DNA from: Usitatibacter palustris
GTDB lineage: Bacteria > Pseudomonadota > Gammaproteobacteria > Burkholderiales > Usitatibacteraceae
Direction of reading: 5' to 3'
NCBI RefSeq assembly: GCF_013003985.1
Contig: NZ_CP053073.1
Span: forward strand, 1,302,001-1,366,000
DNA length: 64,000 bases
The position numbers and the translations under genes were made by a program. The notes below the pieces were generated by a model. The model saw only the letters and a program-made list of their open reading frames with translations, searched no databases and had not been told where the DNA came from. Of this stretch, positions 53,501 to 61,977 are shown piece after piece; the first letter of the stretch is position 1, and every line of letters begins with the position of its first letter.

Positions 53501-53557
53501 GGCACGCTTCCTGCTAGCAAGCGCAGGCTTTCCCTTAACGAACCCGAACTGCTCCCC

Positions 53558-56500
53558 ATGACGACACGAATCCCCGTGGGCGTTTTCTTCGCCCTGTTCA
53601 CCATTTCCGGATTCGCCGGACTCATCTACGAGTCCATCTGGAGCCACTACCTCAAGCTCTTCCTGGGCCACGCGGCCTACGCGCAGACGCTCGTGCTCGC
53701 GATCTTCATGGGCGGCATGGCGATCGGCTCGTGGCTCGTGAGCCGTTTCACGCACCGGATCCCGAACCTGCTGATGGGGTATGCGATCGCCGAGCTTGGC
53801 ATCGGCGTGCTCGCGATCACCTTCCATGGAATGTTCGTCGGCGTGATCGACTGGGCATTCGTCTCGGTGATCCCGGCGCTTGGTTCCCCCGGTGCGGTTG
53901 ATCTATTCAAGTGGGCACTGGCCTCGGCGCTGATCCTTCCGGCGTCGATGCTGCTGGGTTCGACATTCCCGTTGATGAGCGCGGGGATCATGCGGCTCTA
54001 TCCCACCGACAGCACGCGAACGCTTTCGTGGCTGTACTTCACTAACGGCTTCGGCGCGTCCATCGGCGTGCTCGCGAGCGGGTTCTACCTGATCGAACGC
54101 CTCGGCCTCCCGGGAACGATCCTGACCGCGGGCATCATGAACGTGGGCCTCGCGCTCCTCGTATGGGCCCTGTCGAAAGCCCTTACCGCCCGCGCGCCCG
54201 AGCGCACGGTGGCGGCCGACGCGACCAAGCGGCTCACGCTGGCCATCGCAGGCATCGCATTCGTCACGGGCGCCGCGTCGTTCATGTACGAGATCGCGTG
54301 GATCCGCATGCTTACGATGGGCCTGGGTGCCTCGACGCATGCGTTCGAGCTGATGCTCTCGGCCTTCATCCTGGGCATGGCGATCGGCGGGTTGGTGCTC
54401 GCCCTTCGGGCGCCGCGGCAGGAGCGCCAGGGTGTGTGGCTCGCCGGCATCCTGTTCGCCAAGGGATTCCTCGCGGTGCTCGCGATCGCCTCCTATGCGC
54501 AGGTGCTCGAGTTCATCGGCTGGATGATGACGGCGCTCAATCGCACCGAGAGCGGCTACGTGCTGCTCAACGTCGCCGGTCACTGGTCGTCGATGGCGGT
54601 GATGTTCCCCGCGGCGATGTGCGCGGGCATGACCTTGCCGCTGGCCACGGCGTTCCTGCTCTCGCGCGGCGGCGGCGAAGCCTCGATCGGCCGCGTCTAC
54701 GCGGCCAACACGGCCGGTTGCATCGTCGGCGCGGCATTCTCCACGCACGTCGGCATGGAATTGCTCGGCGTGAAGGGGCTCACGGGTTTCGGCGCGGCCT
54801 GCGACATCGCCATGGGTGCCGCCGTGGCACTCCTCGTGACCAAGAGCATCCGCACAGCGTGGCGTCCCGCCGTTGCGATTGCGATCGTGGCGGTGGCGAC
54901 GTTCTCCGCCCTCGACCTCAACAAGCTGAAGATGGCGTCGGGCGTGTTTCGCAGCGGCGAGTTCCTCGATCCCGCGATCTGGAACATCGAGTACTACAAG
55001 GATGGCAAGACCGCGACGATCTCAGTGACCGGCGACGGCAAGCTTCGCGCGATCCGCACCAACGGCAAGCCCGATGCGGGCCTCATGTTCAGTCCGGCCA
55101 ATCCGCCCACGTGGGACGAATCCACGATGGTGCTGATCGCCGGCCTCGCGCTCGCGCACAAGCCCGACGCCAAGACCATCGCCAACATCGGCTTCGGGTC
55201 GGGCCTCACGACCGTCGCGCTGCTGGGGTCGGACAAGGTGCAGGTGGTCGACACGATCGAGATCGAGCCGGCGATGGTCGAAGGCGCGCGCCTGTTCGAG
55301 AAATTCAATGCCGCGGCCTATTCCGATCCGCGCAGCCACATCCGCATCGAGGATGCGAAGACGTTCTTCGCGGCGAACCGCTCCAAGTACGACGTGATCG
55401 TCTCCGAGCCGTCCAACCCGTGGGTGAGCGGCGTGGCGACGCTCTTCTCCGACGAGTTCTACGCGCGCATGCGCAACCACATCAACGAGGGCGGCTTCCT
55501 CATGCAGTGGATGCACGTCTACGAGATCGATTTCGACCTCGTGTCGTCCGTCCTGAAGGCGCTCGGCCGCAATTTCTCCGACTACCGCATCTACACCACG
55601 CAGCCGGGCGACATCTTCATCGTCGCCGCGCGCGACGGCAAGGTGCCAGAGTTGAGCGACGACCTGTTCCAGCAGCCCAAGGTGCGCGAGAGGCTCAACC
55701 GCGTGGGCTACCACTCCCTCGCGGAAATGCGCCTCGACCTGGTGGCCACGCGGCGCGTGATCGAGCCGCTCGTGAACCAGGGGCGCTATCCGATGAACTC
55801 GGATTACTTCCCGGTCATCGACCAGCACGCCGCGAAGGCGCGCTTCACGAAGGCCAACGCGCTCGAGTTCAACAACATTCCCAAGACGTTCATCCCCTTC
55901 GGCGCGCTCTTCGGCCAGGATTCGCGCATCCAGATCGAGGAACTGAGCAAGCCGAGCAGCGTCGCCTCCAAGCGCGTCGGCGAGGCCCACGTCGCGGTCG
56001 AGATGGCCAACGTGTTCCTGACCAACGCTCCGCCGGGCAAGCGCCTCGCGCCCTCGGGACGCATCCAGGCTTCGCTCGCGCGCGAAGGCCTGACGAACTG
56101 CTCGCTCGACGGCACGTTCTGGGTGGATGCCCTCGAGGACATGCTGCGATCGGTGACGCCGGTGCTGCGTGGATCCGTCAACGACCGCATCTTCTCCAAT
56201 GTTCGCGGTTCGGCCTGCTTCAAGAACCTGGCGGCGCCGGAAAAGGACCGCGTCGCGCTCTACGAGGCGTTCGCGAAGCTCGATGCGCCGGCGATGAAGG
56301 ACCTCAGCGATCGCCTGCTGGCGGCGCGCAGCTGGAACGCGAGCGACCGGACGACGTTCGTCCTCGCGGGTACCAGCGCGCGCATCGCGATGGGTGACCT
56401 CAAGGGGGGACGCCAATTCTGGGAGCAACATCGCGACCGCATCCTCGTGCGGATCTCGACCCAGATTCCCGTGCGCGCGATGCTCGCCCACCTCTATCCG

Positions 56501-56572
56501 ACCGCACCCGATGGAACGAAGGTGCCGGAGGAGGATGTCGAGAAGGCCGGCGACCGACCGGCCGGACGTTGA
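53558..56572 (+). CDS. Fused membrane/spermidine-synthase-like protein, copy 1 (1004 aa)
   Basis: A large protein with about 12-14 N-terminal hydrophobic segments (to about residue 455), then a Rossmann-like aminopropyl/methyltransferase domain (about 470-710), and a 290-residue C-terminal domain. The nucleotide-binding loop is NIGFGSGLTT, followed by IEIEPAMVE and RIEDAKTFF. At the place where spermidine synthase has its catalytic Asp (for example DSSDP) it reads DVIVSEPSNPW, so classical polyamine synthesis is doubtful. Such proteins are widespread and uncharacterised. It begins 57 bases after the HD-GYP gene and is followed 19 bases later by a paralogue. Confidence 0.85.
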   Translation: MTTRIPVGVFFALFTISGFAGLIYESIWSHYLKLFLGHAAYAQTLVLAIFMGGMAIGSWLVSRFTHRIPNLLMGYAIAELGIGVLAITFHGMFVGVIDWAFVSVIPALGSPGAVDLFKWALASALILPASMLLGSTFPLMSAGIMRLYPTDSTRTLSWLYFTNGFGASIGVLASGFYLIERLGLPGTILTAGIMNVGLALLVWALSKALTARAPERTVAADATKRLTLAIAGIAFVTGAASFMYEIAWIRMLTMGLGASTHAFELMLSAFILGMAIGGLVLALRAPRQERQGVWLAGILFAKGFLAVLAIASYAQVLEFIGWMMTALNRTESGYVLLNVAGHWSSMAVMFPAAMCAGMTLPLATAFLLSRGGGEASIGRVYAANTAGCIVGAAFSTHVGMELLGVKGLTGFGAACDIAMGAAVALLVTKSIRTAWRPAVAIAIVAVATFSALDLNKLKMASGVFRSGEFLDPAIWNIEYYKDGKTATISVTGDGKLRAIRTNGKPDAGLMFSPANPPTWDESTMVLIAGLALAHKPDAKTIANIGFGSGLTTVALLGSDKVQVVDTIEIEPAMVEGARLFEKFNAAAYSDPRSHIRIEDAKTFFAANRSKYDVIVSEPSNPWVSGVATLFSDEFYARMRNHINEGGFLMQWMHVYEIDFDLVSSVLKALGRNFSDYRIYTTQPGDIFIVAARDGKVPELSDDLFQQPKVRERLNRVGYHSLAEMRLDLVATRRVIEPLVNQGRYPMNSDYFPVIDQHAAKARFTKANALEFNNIPKTFIPFGALFGQDSRIQIEELSKPSSVASKRVGEAHVAVEMANVFLTNAPPGKRLAPSGRIQASLAREGLTNCSLDGTFWVDALEDMLRSVTPVLRGSVNDRIFSNVRGSACFKNLAAPEKDRVALYEAFAKLDAPAMKDLSDRLLAARSWNASDRTTFVLAGTSARIAMGDLKGGRQFWEQHRDRILVRISTQIPVRAMLAHLYPTAPDGTKVPEEDVEKAGDRPAGR

Positions 56573-56591
56573 CCGGCGCGAGGCGGCGATC

Positions 56592-59500
56592 ATGACGACA
56601 CGAATTCCGGTCGGCATCTTCTTCGCGCTGTTCACCATTTCAGGCTTCGCCGGCCTGATCTACGAGTCGATCTGGAGCCACTACCTCAAGCTCTTCCTGG
56701 GGCATGCGGCCTACGCGCAGACGCTCGTGCTCGCGATCTTCATGGGCGGCATGGCGCTCGGCTCGTGGCTCGTGAGCCGCTTCACGCATCGCATCCCGAA
56801 CCTGCTGATGGGTTACGCGATCGCCGAGCTCGGCATCGGCGTGCTTGCGATCACCTTCCACGGAATGTTCGTCGGCGTGATCGACTGGGCGTTCGTGTCC
56901 GTGATCCCGGCGCTCGGTTCACCCGGCGCGGTCGATCTCTTCAAGTGGGCACTGGCCTCGGCGCTGATTCTTCCCGCGTCGCTCCTGCTCGGCTCGACAT
57001 TCCCGCTGATGAGCGCGGGGATCATGCGGCTCTATCCCACCGACAGCACGCGAACGCTGTCGTGGCTGTATTTCACCAACAGCTTCGGCGCGTCGATCGG
57101 CGTGCTCGCGAGCGGCTTCTACCTGATCGAACGCCTCGGCCTTCCCGGAACGATCCTCACCGCCGGGATCATGAACGTCCTGCTGGCCCTGGTGGTGTGG
57201 GGTTTGTCGAAGGCGCTATCCGCGCGCGCACCCGAACGGGCTCCGACCGCCGACACGACCCGGCGGCTCACGCTCGCGATCGCGGGCATCGCGTTCGTCA
57301 CGGGCGCCGCGTCGTTCATGTACGAGATCGCCTGGATCCGCATGCTCACGATGGGCCTGGGCGCCTCGACGCACGCATTCGAGGTGATGCTCTCGGCGTT
57401 CATCCTGGGCATGGCTGTCGGTGGACTCGTGCTGGCACTCAGGGCGCCGCGGCCGGAGCGCCAGGGCGCGTGGCTTGCCGGCATCCTGCTTGCCAAGGGA
57501 TTCCTCGCCGTCCTCGCCATCGCGGCCTACGGAGGCGTGCTCGAGCTCATCAGCTGGATGATGTTCGCGCTGCAGCGCTCGCCCGAGGGCTACACGCTGC
57601 TCAACATCATGGGCCACTGGTCGTCGATGGCGGTGATGTTCCCCGCGGCGATGTGCGCGGGCATGACCTTGCCGCTGGCGACTGCGCTGCTTCTTTCCCG
57701 CGGCGGTGGCGAAGCCTCGATTGGCCGCGTCTATGCCGCCAACACGGCCGGTTGCATCGTCGGTGCCGCGTTCTCCACGCACGTCGGCATGGAGTTGCTC
57801 GGCGTGAAGGGGCTCACGGGCCTGGGTGCGGCGTTCGACATTGCCGCCGGCTCCGCGGTCGCGCTGCTCGCGATGGATCGCACGCGCAATGCGTGGCGCC
57901 CCGCGGTGGCCGTGGCGATCGTGGCGGTGGCGACCTTCACCGCGCTCGACCTCGACAAGCTGAAGATGTCGTCCGGAATCTTCCGCTACAACCACTTCCT
58001 CTCGCCGGCCGATTGGCATCTCGAGTACTACAAGGACGGCAAGACCGCGACGATCTCGGTGACCACGAACGGCAAGGAGCGCGGAATCCGCACGAACGGC
58101 AAGCCCGATGCGGCGCTCCAGTTCAACCCGAACGAGAAGCCCACGCAGGACGAGTCGACGATGGTGCTGATCGCGGCCCTCGCGCACGCGCACAAGCCGG
58201 GCGCGAAGTCGATCGCCAACATCGGATTCGGTTCCGGCCTGACGACGCACGCGCTGCTCGGTGCGGACACGCTGCAACGGGTCGACACCATCGAGATCGA
58301 ACCGGCGATGGTGGAGGGCGCGAAGCTCTTCGGGCAATTCAACACGCTCGCCTACACCGATCCGCGCAGCCACATCCACATCGAGGACGCGAAGACCTTC
58401 TTCGCGGCGAACCGCTCCAAGTACGACGTGATCGTCTCCGAACCGTCGAATCCGTGGGTGAGCGGGGTGGCCACGCTCTTCTCCGACGAGTTCTACGCGC
58501 GCGTTCGCGACCACGTCGCCGAAGGCGGCTACCTCATGCAGTGGCTGCAGATCTACGAGATCGACTTCGACCTCCTCGCCTCGATGCTCAAGGCGCTGGG
58601 CCGCAACTTCCCCGACTACCGCATCTACACGATGCAGCCCGGCGACGTCCTCGTGGTGGCCGCGCGCGACGGCAAGGTTCCCGCGTCGCTCGACGACATC
58701 TTCCGCCACAAGGGGCTGAGCAAGACGCTCGACCGCATCGGCTACCGCTCGATCGCGGAGCTCCGCCTCGACCAGATCGCCACGCGCCGCGTGATCGAGC
58801 CCCTCGTCAACAAGTCGCGCTATCCGACCAATTCGGATTACTTCCCGATCGTCGACCAGCACGCGGCCAAGGCGCGGTACACGCGCGAGAACTCGCTCGA
58901 GTTCGCCCACGTTCCGAAGACCTTCGTTCCGTTCAGCGCGCTGCTCGATGGCGACAGCCGCATCGCCCTCGAGGAGCTGGCCCCGCCGCGCGAGATCGCG
59001 TCGAGGAGGCTCGGGGAGGCCTATCTCGCCGCGGAGGTCGTCGGCCTGTTCTTCGGCCGCACGACGACCGTGAGCCGCATTCCCGCAAACGATCTCGTCA
59101 CGCTTTCCTTCGCGCGCGAAGGGCTCACCAACTGCGCGGCCAATCGCGGGCTCTGGGTGGACGCGGTCGAGAGCATGTTGCGCAAGGTCACGCCCGTGCT
59201 GCGCGGGCAGGTCATCGACCAGATCTTCTCGACCCTGCGCGCCTCGCCTTGCTATCGATCCCTCGGTGAAGCCGAAAGGGATCGACTGACGCTCTACGAA
59301 GCGTTTGCCCGGCACGACGCGCGCACCATGCGCGAGGCGAGCGACCGCCTGCTGGCCGCCCGCCAGTGGCCGGCCGGCGACCGCGTCACCTTCGTCCTCG
59401 CGGGCACCGCGGCGCGCATCGCCGAGGGCCGGCTGGCCGAAGGCCGGCAGTTCTGGGACCGCCACCAGAAGGATCTCCCGCCCGGCGCGGCCGATCCGTT

Positions 59501-59594
59501 GCCGATCCGCGTGATGCTCGCGCACATCTATCCCCAGGCTTCCACGGCCGCCCCGGCCCGCCGCCCCCCCGCCGAAGAGGCCCCCGGCCGGTGA
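56592..59594 (+). CDS. Fused membrane/spermidine-synthase-like protein, copy 2 (1000 aa)
   Basis: A paralogue of the preceding gene with the same three-part layout. The first 200 residues are almost identical to copy 1, while the C-terminal third differs at many positions and contains different insertions. The SAM-like loop (NIGFGSGLTT), IEIEPAMVE and DVIVSEPSNPW are conserved, again without the catalytic Asp. I chose ATG 56592, which aligns with the copy 1 start (MTTRIPVG) and follows GGCGGCGATC; no strong Shine-Dalgarno is seen, so coupling to copy 1 is plausible. The stop codon is the left edge of the 789-bp pilin duplication. Confidence 0.85.
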   Translation: MTTRIPVGIFFALFTISGFAGLIYESIWSHYLKLFLGHAAYAQTLVLAIFMGGMALGSWLVSRFTHRIPNLLMGYAIAELGIGVLAITFHGMFVGVIDWAFVSVIPALGSPGAVDLFKWALASALILPASLLLGSTFPLMSAGIMRLYPTDSTRTLSWLYFTNSFGASIGVLASGFYLIERLGLPGTILTAGIMNVLLALVVWGLSKALSARAPERAPTADTTRRLTLAIAGIAFVTGAASFMYEIAWIRMLTMGLGASTHAFEVMLSAFILGMAVGGLVLALRAPRPERQGAWLAGILLAKGFLAVLAIAAYGGVLELISWMMFALQRSPEGYTLLNIMGHWSSMAVMFPAAMCAGMTLPLATALLLSRGGGEASIGRVYAANTAGCIVGAAFSTHVGMELLGVKGLTGLGAAFDIAAGSAVALLAMDRTRNAWRPAVAVAIVAVATFTALDLDKLKMSSGIFRYNHFLSPADWHLEYYKDGKTATISVTTNGKERGIRTNGKPDAALQFNPNEKPTQDESTMVLIAALAHAHKPGAKSIANIGFGSGLTTHALLGADTLQRVDTIEIEPAMVEGAKLFGQFNTLAYTDPRSHIHIEDAKTFFAANRSKYDVIVSEPSNPWVSGVATLFSDEFYARVRDHVAEGGYLMQWLQIYEIDFDLLASMLKALGRNFPDYRIYTMQPGDVLVVAARDGKVPASLDDIFRHKGLSKTLDRIGYRSIAELRLDQIATRRVIEPLVNKSRYPTNSDYFPIVDQHAAKARYTRENSLEFAHVPKTFVPFSALLDGDSRIALEELAPPREIASRRLGEAYLAAEVVGLFFGRTTTVSRIPANDLVTLSFAREGLTNCAANRGLWVDAVESMLRKVTPVLRGQVIDQIFSTLRASPCYRSLGEAERDRLTLYEAFARHDARTMREASDRLLAARQWPAGDRVTFVLAGTAARIAEGRLAEGRQFWDRHQKDLPPGAADPLPIRVMLAHIYPQASTAAPARRPPAEEAPGR

Positions 59595-59743
59595 CGGGAC
59601 GCGGCAGTAGATGCCCATGAAATGACCTGGGCTCTCTCCGAGCTTGTGACGGGTAGGCAGCCCCTCTTCCGATCCCGCCGCGCCAGCCCGATAATTTTTA
59701 TTTATGTCGCTGTATTCATTGATATAAATATTCAATGAAGATT

Positions 59744-59758
59744 GCAGATGTCATCTGC
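59744..59758. promoter_or_regulatory. Perfect dyad upstream of pilin 1 promoter
   Basis: GCAGATG and CATCTGC are perfect 7-bp arms around one T, 16 bases upstream of the -24 element. A second dyad, TTCATTG (59715-59721) and CAATGAA (59733-59739) with an AT-only spacer, lies further upstream and could be an integration-host-factor-like bend. Activator binding is an inference. Confidence 0.4.
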
Positions 59759-59774
59759 GCCGACCGCGCGGAAG

Positions 59775-59790
59775 TGGCACGGCGGTTGCA
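59775..59790 (+). promoter_or_regulatory. Sigma-54 promoter of pilin 1
   Basis: TGGCACGGCGGTTGCA matches the TGGCACG-N4-TTGCW consensus exactly, with GG at -24 and GC at -12. The predicted start of transcription is near 59801, giving a leader of about 64 bases before the ATG at 59865. Pilin genes are classically driven by sigma-54 with the activator PilR. Confidence 0.88.
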
Positions 59791-59864
59791 CCTAGTGGGT
59801 ACCCGTAGCAGGTTGTTGAGCTGTGGGACGCATCCCCCGACTCACAACCCATCTAGGAGTTTTC

Positions 59865-60320
59865 ATGAAGAAGCAATCCGGTTTCACGCTGATCGAACTG
59901 ATGATCGTTGTTGCGATCATCGGCATCCTGGCTGCTGTCGCCATCCCGGCGTACCAGGACTACCTGAAGCGCTCGAAGATCACGGAAGTGGCTGCCGCCG
60001 CTGCCGCTTGCAAGACGTCCCTGTCCGAGTACATGGCGTCGAAGAACGCGTTCCCGAAGGATGCCAACGAAGCTGGTTGCTCGTCGGTCATGACCACGTA
60101 CGTCGAGAAGCTCACGGTGACTGCCGGCCAGATCAAGGTCGACATCCAGGCCGTTGACGCCGTTGTCGATGCGAACGCCCTGTACCTCACGGCGATGAAG
60201 GATACGGCCGGCACGGTTGCTGGTGGCGCCGACTCCGTCGCTGCATGGTGGTGCGGTACGGATGCCGCCTCGACCGAGTACAAGTTCTTCCCGGCCAACT
60301 GCCGTCAGGCCCAGAAGTAA
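59865..60320 (+). CDS. pilA: Type IV pilin, copy 1
   Basis: A 151-residue type IVa pilin. The leader MKKQSG is cleaved by prepilin peptidase before F7, which becomes N-methylated; the conserved Glu5 of the mature protein is E11. The hydrophobic alpha1 helix ([20 protein letters not shown]) is standard. Four cysteines (C49, C72, C130, C146) could form two disulfides, the last one closing the C-terminal D-region loop. TAGGAG precedes ATG 59865. A strong terminator follows after 24 bases. The protein is the likely major subunit of the pilus, used for motility, adhesion or DNA uptake. Confidence 0.95.
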   Translation: MKKQSGFTLIELMIVVAIIGILAAVAIPAYQDYLKRSKITEVAAAAAACKTSLSEYMASKNAFPKDANEAGCSSVMTTYVEKLTVTAGQIKVDIQAVDAVVDANALYLTAMKDTAGTVAGGADSVAAWWCGTDAASTEYKFFPANCRQAQK

Positions 60321-60344
60321 TCGTCTCGTCTCAAGGCTGCAAGG

Positions 60345-60375
60345 AAAGGGCGGGGATTCTTCCCCGCCCTTTTTC
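60345..60375 (+). terminator. Intrinsic terminator of pilin 1
   Basis: AAAGGGCGGGGA pairs with TCCCCGCCCTTT across a 4-base loop and is followed by TTCTTT after the stem's own T residues. The same element ends pilin 2 at 61131-61165. Confidence 0.9.
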
Positions 60376-60528
60376 TTTGGTGACAGGACGCGGCAGTTCC
60401 GGCCACAAAGTGGCATTGGCCTGCCGGCGCGCGGGAGGACGTCGGAGACCGCCAGCGGGAGGGTCTGTTGTCGGCCCGGGAAATATAGATTAAAGCATTG
60501 AAATTATTGAAGTTATTGGATTCCAGAA

Positions 60529-60544
60529 TGTGCGATTTCGCACA
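60529..60544. promoter_or_regulatory. Perfect dyad upstream of pilin 2 promoter
   Basis: TGTGCGA and TCGCACA are perfect 7-bp arms around TT, 19 bases upstream of the -24 element. The sequence differs completely from the dyad at the same place in unit A. AT-rich sequence with ATTGAA repeats lies at 60484-60520. Confidence 0.4.
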
Positions 60545-60563
60545 CTGCTTTTTCCCCCTGAAG

Positions 60564-60579
60564 TGGCACGGCAGTTGCA
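60564..60579 (+). promoter_or_regulatory. Sigma-54 promoter of pilin 2
   Basis: TGGCACGGCAGTTGCA matches the TGGCACG-N4-TTGCW consensus and differs from the pilin 1 promoter at one spacer base. The predicted leader before ATG 60651 is about 61 bases. Confidence 0.88.
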
Positions 60580-60650
60580 TTTAAGCCGGTGCCCGTAGCG
60601 GGTTCTTAAGAATCAAGGGATGCATCCCCAAACCTAACAAAGGAGTTTTC

Positions 60651-61106
60651 ATGAAGAAGCAATCCGGCTTTACGCTGATCGAACTGATGATCGTTGTTGC
60701 GATCATCGGCATTCTGGCCGCCGTCGCTATCCCGGCGTACCAGGACTACCTGAAGCGTTCGAAGATCACGGAAGTGGCCGCTGCCGCTGCCGCTTGCAAG
60801 ACGTCGCTGTCGGAGTACATGGCGTCGAAGAACGCGTTCCCGAAGGACGCCAACGAAGCTGGTTGCTCGTCGGCCGTGACCACGTACGTCGAGAAGCTGA
60901 CGGTGACTGGCGGCCAGATCAAGGTCGACATCCAGGCCGTTGACGCCGTTGTCGATGCGAACGCCCTGTACCTCACGGCGATGAAGGATACGGCCGGCAC
61001 GGTTGCTGGTGGCGCCGACTCCGTCGCTGCATGGTGGTGCGGTACGGATGCCGCCTCGACCGAATACAAGTTCTTCCCGGCCAACTGCCGTCAGGCCCAG
61101 AAGTAA
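60651..61106 (+). CDS. pilA: Type IV pilin, copy 2
   Basis: A 151-residue pilin identical to copy 1 except at residues 75-76 (VM in copy 1, AV here) and 87 (A in copy 1, G here). The leader MKKQSG, mature Phe1, Glu5 and all four cysteines are conserved. AAAGGAG precedes the ATG. The changes lie together in the middle of the globular head, so the two subunits should be able to enter the same fibre. It has its own sigma-54 promoter and terminator, so it can be expressed separately. The accessory protein gene follows after the terminator. Confidence 0.95.
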   Translation: MKKQSGFTLIELMIVVAIIGILAAVAIPAYQDYLKRSKITEVAAAAAACKTSLSEYMASKNAFPKDANEAGCSSAVTTYVEKLTVTGGQIKVDIQAVDAVVDANALYLTAMKDTAGTVAGGADSVAAWWCGTDAASTEYKFFPANCRQAQK

Positions 61107-61130
61107 CCGATTCGTCTCTAGGCTGCAAGG

Positions 61131-61165
61131 AAAGGGCGGGGATTCTTCCCCGCCCTTTTTCTTTT
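61131..61165 (+). terminator. Intrinsic terminator of pilin 2
   Basis: AAAGGGCGGGGA and TCCCCGCCCTTT form a 12-bp stem with a 4-base loop, followed by TTCTTTT. It is the same element as after pilin 1 and lies only 18 bases before the accessory gene, which may depend on read-through. Confidence 0.9.
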
Positions 61166-61182
61166 GGGCTACGCTTCGCGCC

Positions 61183-61977
61183 ATGAATCGCTGGAAGGCC
61201 TCCGGAATCCACCTGTCCATCAGCGCGCTGATCGCGCTGGTCGTCGTCACGTCGATGCTGGCACTCTGGTACCCCAGGCCGTTCTTCACGGCGATGGGCG
61301 GCAACGAGCTGGTGATGATCATGGTGGCCGTGGACGTGATCCTCGGGCCGTTCATCACGCTGATCGTCTTCACCAAGGGCAAGCGCCTCGACCTCATTCG
61401 TTTCGACCTGACCGTGATCGGCATCGTGCAGCTCGCCGCACTGGTCTATGGCATCAGCGTCGTCGCGGCGGCGCGCCCGCTTTACCTGGTCTACACGATC
61501 GACCGCTTCGACATCGTCGCCGCCTCGATCATCCCTGACGAGGATCGCGACAAGGCTCCTCTCGCATTGCGCTCCGTGCCCTGGGCCCGGCCGCCACTCG
61601 TGGCCGCGAAGACGCCCAAGGATCCCGACGAGCAATTCAGGATCATCCAGTCGGCATTGAAGGGCCGCGACCTGCAGGCCTTTCCGCAGTACTACGTGCC
61701 GTATGCGGAGATGGCGAAGGACGCGCTATCGAAGGCCCGGAAGGTGGAAGACCTGCGTGCCTCGGGCGATCGCGCGGAAATCGTCGACAAGGCGTTGAAG
61801 TCGATCGGCAAGACCGCGGCCGAGACGCGCTTCCTGCCGCTCAAGGGCCGCAACAAGGACTACAGCGTGCTTCTCGACGCGACGACCGGCGAGGTGCTGG
61901 GATACGCGGAGGTGAACCCGTGGATCGAAGTCCCGAGCAGCAGCCCTACTCGTAGCGCAAAGCCTCCACGGGCCTGA
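61183..61977 (+). CDS. TfpX/TfpZ family type IV pilin accessory protein
   Basis: A 264-residue membrane protein. MNRWKASGIHLSISALIALVVV and the following PRPFFTAMGGNELVMIMVAVDVILGP block are the typical N-terminus of the TfpX/TfpZ family, with four hydrophobic segments in the first 115 residues. The remainder is a periplasmic or cytoplasmic soluble domain. In Pseudomonas these proteins are encoded next to particular pilin alleles and assist pilin assembly. ATG 61183 sits just past the pilin 2 terminator with no clear ribosome-binding site. The last 32 bases overlap the convergent ABC permease gene. Confidence 0.9.
   Translation: MNRWKASGIHLSISALIALVVVTSMLALWYPRPFFTAMGGNELVMIMVAVDVILGPFITLIVFTKGKRLDLIRFDLTVIGIVQLAALVYGISVVAAARPLYLVYTIDRFDIVAASIIPDEDRDKAPLALRSVPWARPPLVAAKTPKDPDEQFRIIQSALKGRDLQAFPQYYVPYAEMAKDALSKARKVEDLRASGDRAEIVDKALKSIGKTAAETRFLPLKGRNKDYSVLLDATTGEVLGYAEVNPWIEVPSSSPTRSAKPPRA

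Larger units (their letters stand above)
59591..60379 (+). repeat. Tandem duplication unit A (789 bp) with pilin gene 1
   Basis: Unit A starts at the stop codon of the preceding gene (GTGACGGGACGCGGCAGT at 59591-59608) and contains an AT-rich region, a sigma-54 promoter, a pilin gene and a terminator. Unit B has the same order. Bases 59609-59774 have the same length as the corresponding part of unit B but little similarity. Confidence 0.8.
60380..61168 (+). repeat. Tandem duplication unit B (789 bp) with pilin gene 2
   Basis: Unit B begins with GTGACAGGACGCGGCAGT (60380-60397), 17 of 18 bases equal to the start of unit A, which there spans the stop of an unrelated gene. That shared edge shows a head-to-tail duplication. 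The promoter, coding and terminator parts are nearly identical to unit A; bases 60398-60563 are not, though equal in length. Confidence 0.8.

Noticed and set aside
57216..59735. An 839-codon open frame opposite the second spermidine-synthase-like gene
   Set aside because: The plus-strand protein is conserved with its tandem paralogue. The antisense product is Arg- and His-rich with no recognisable fold.
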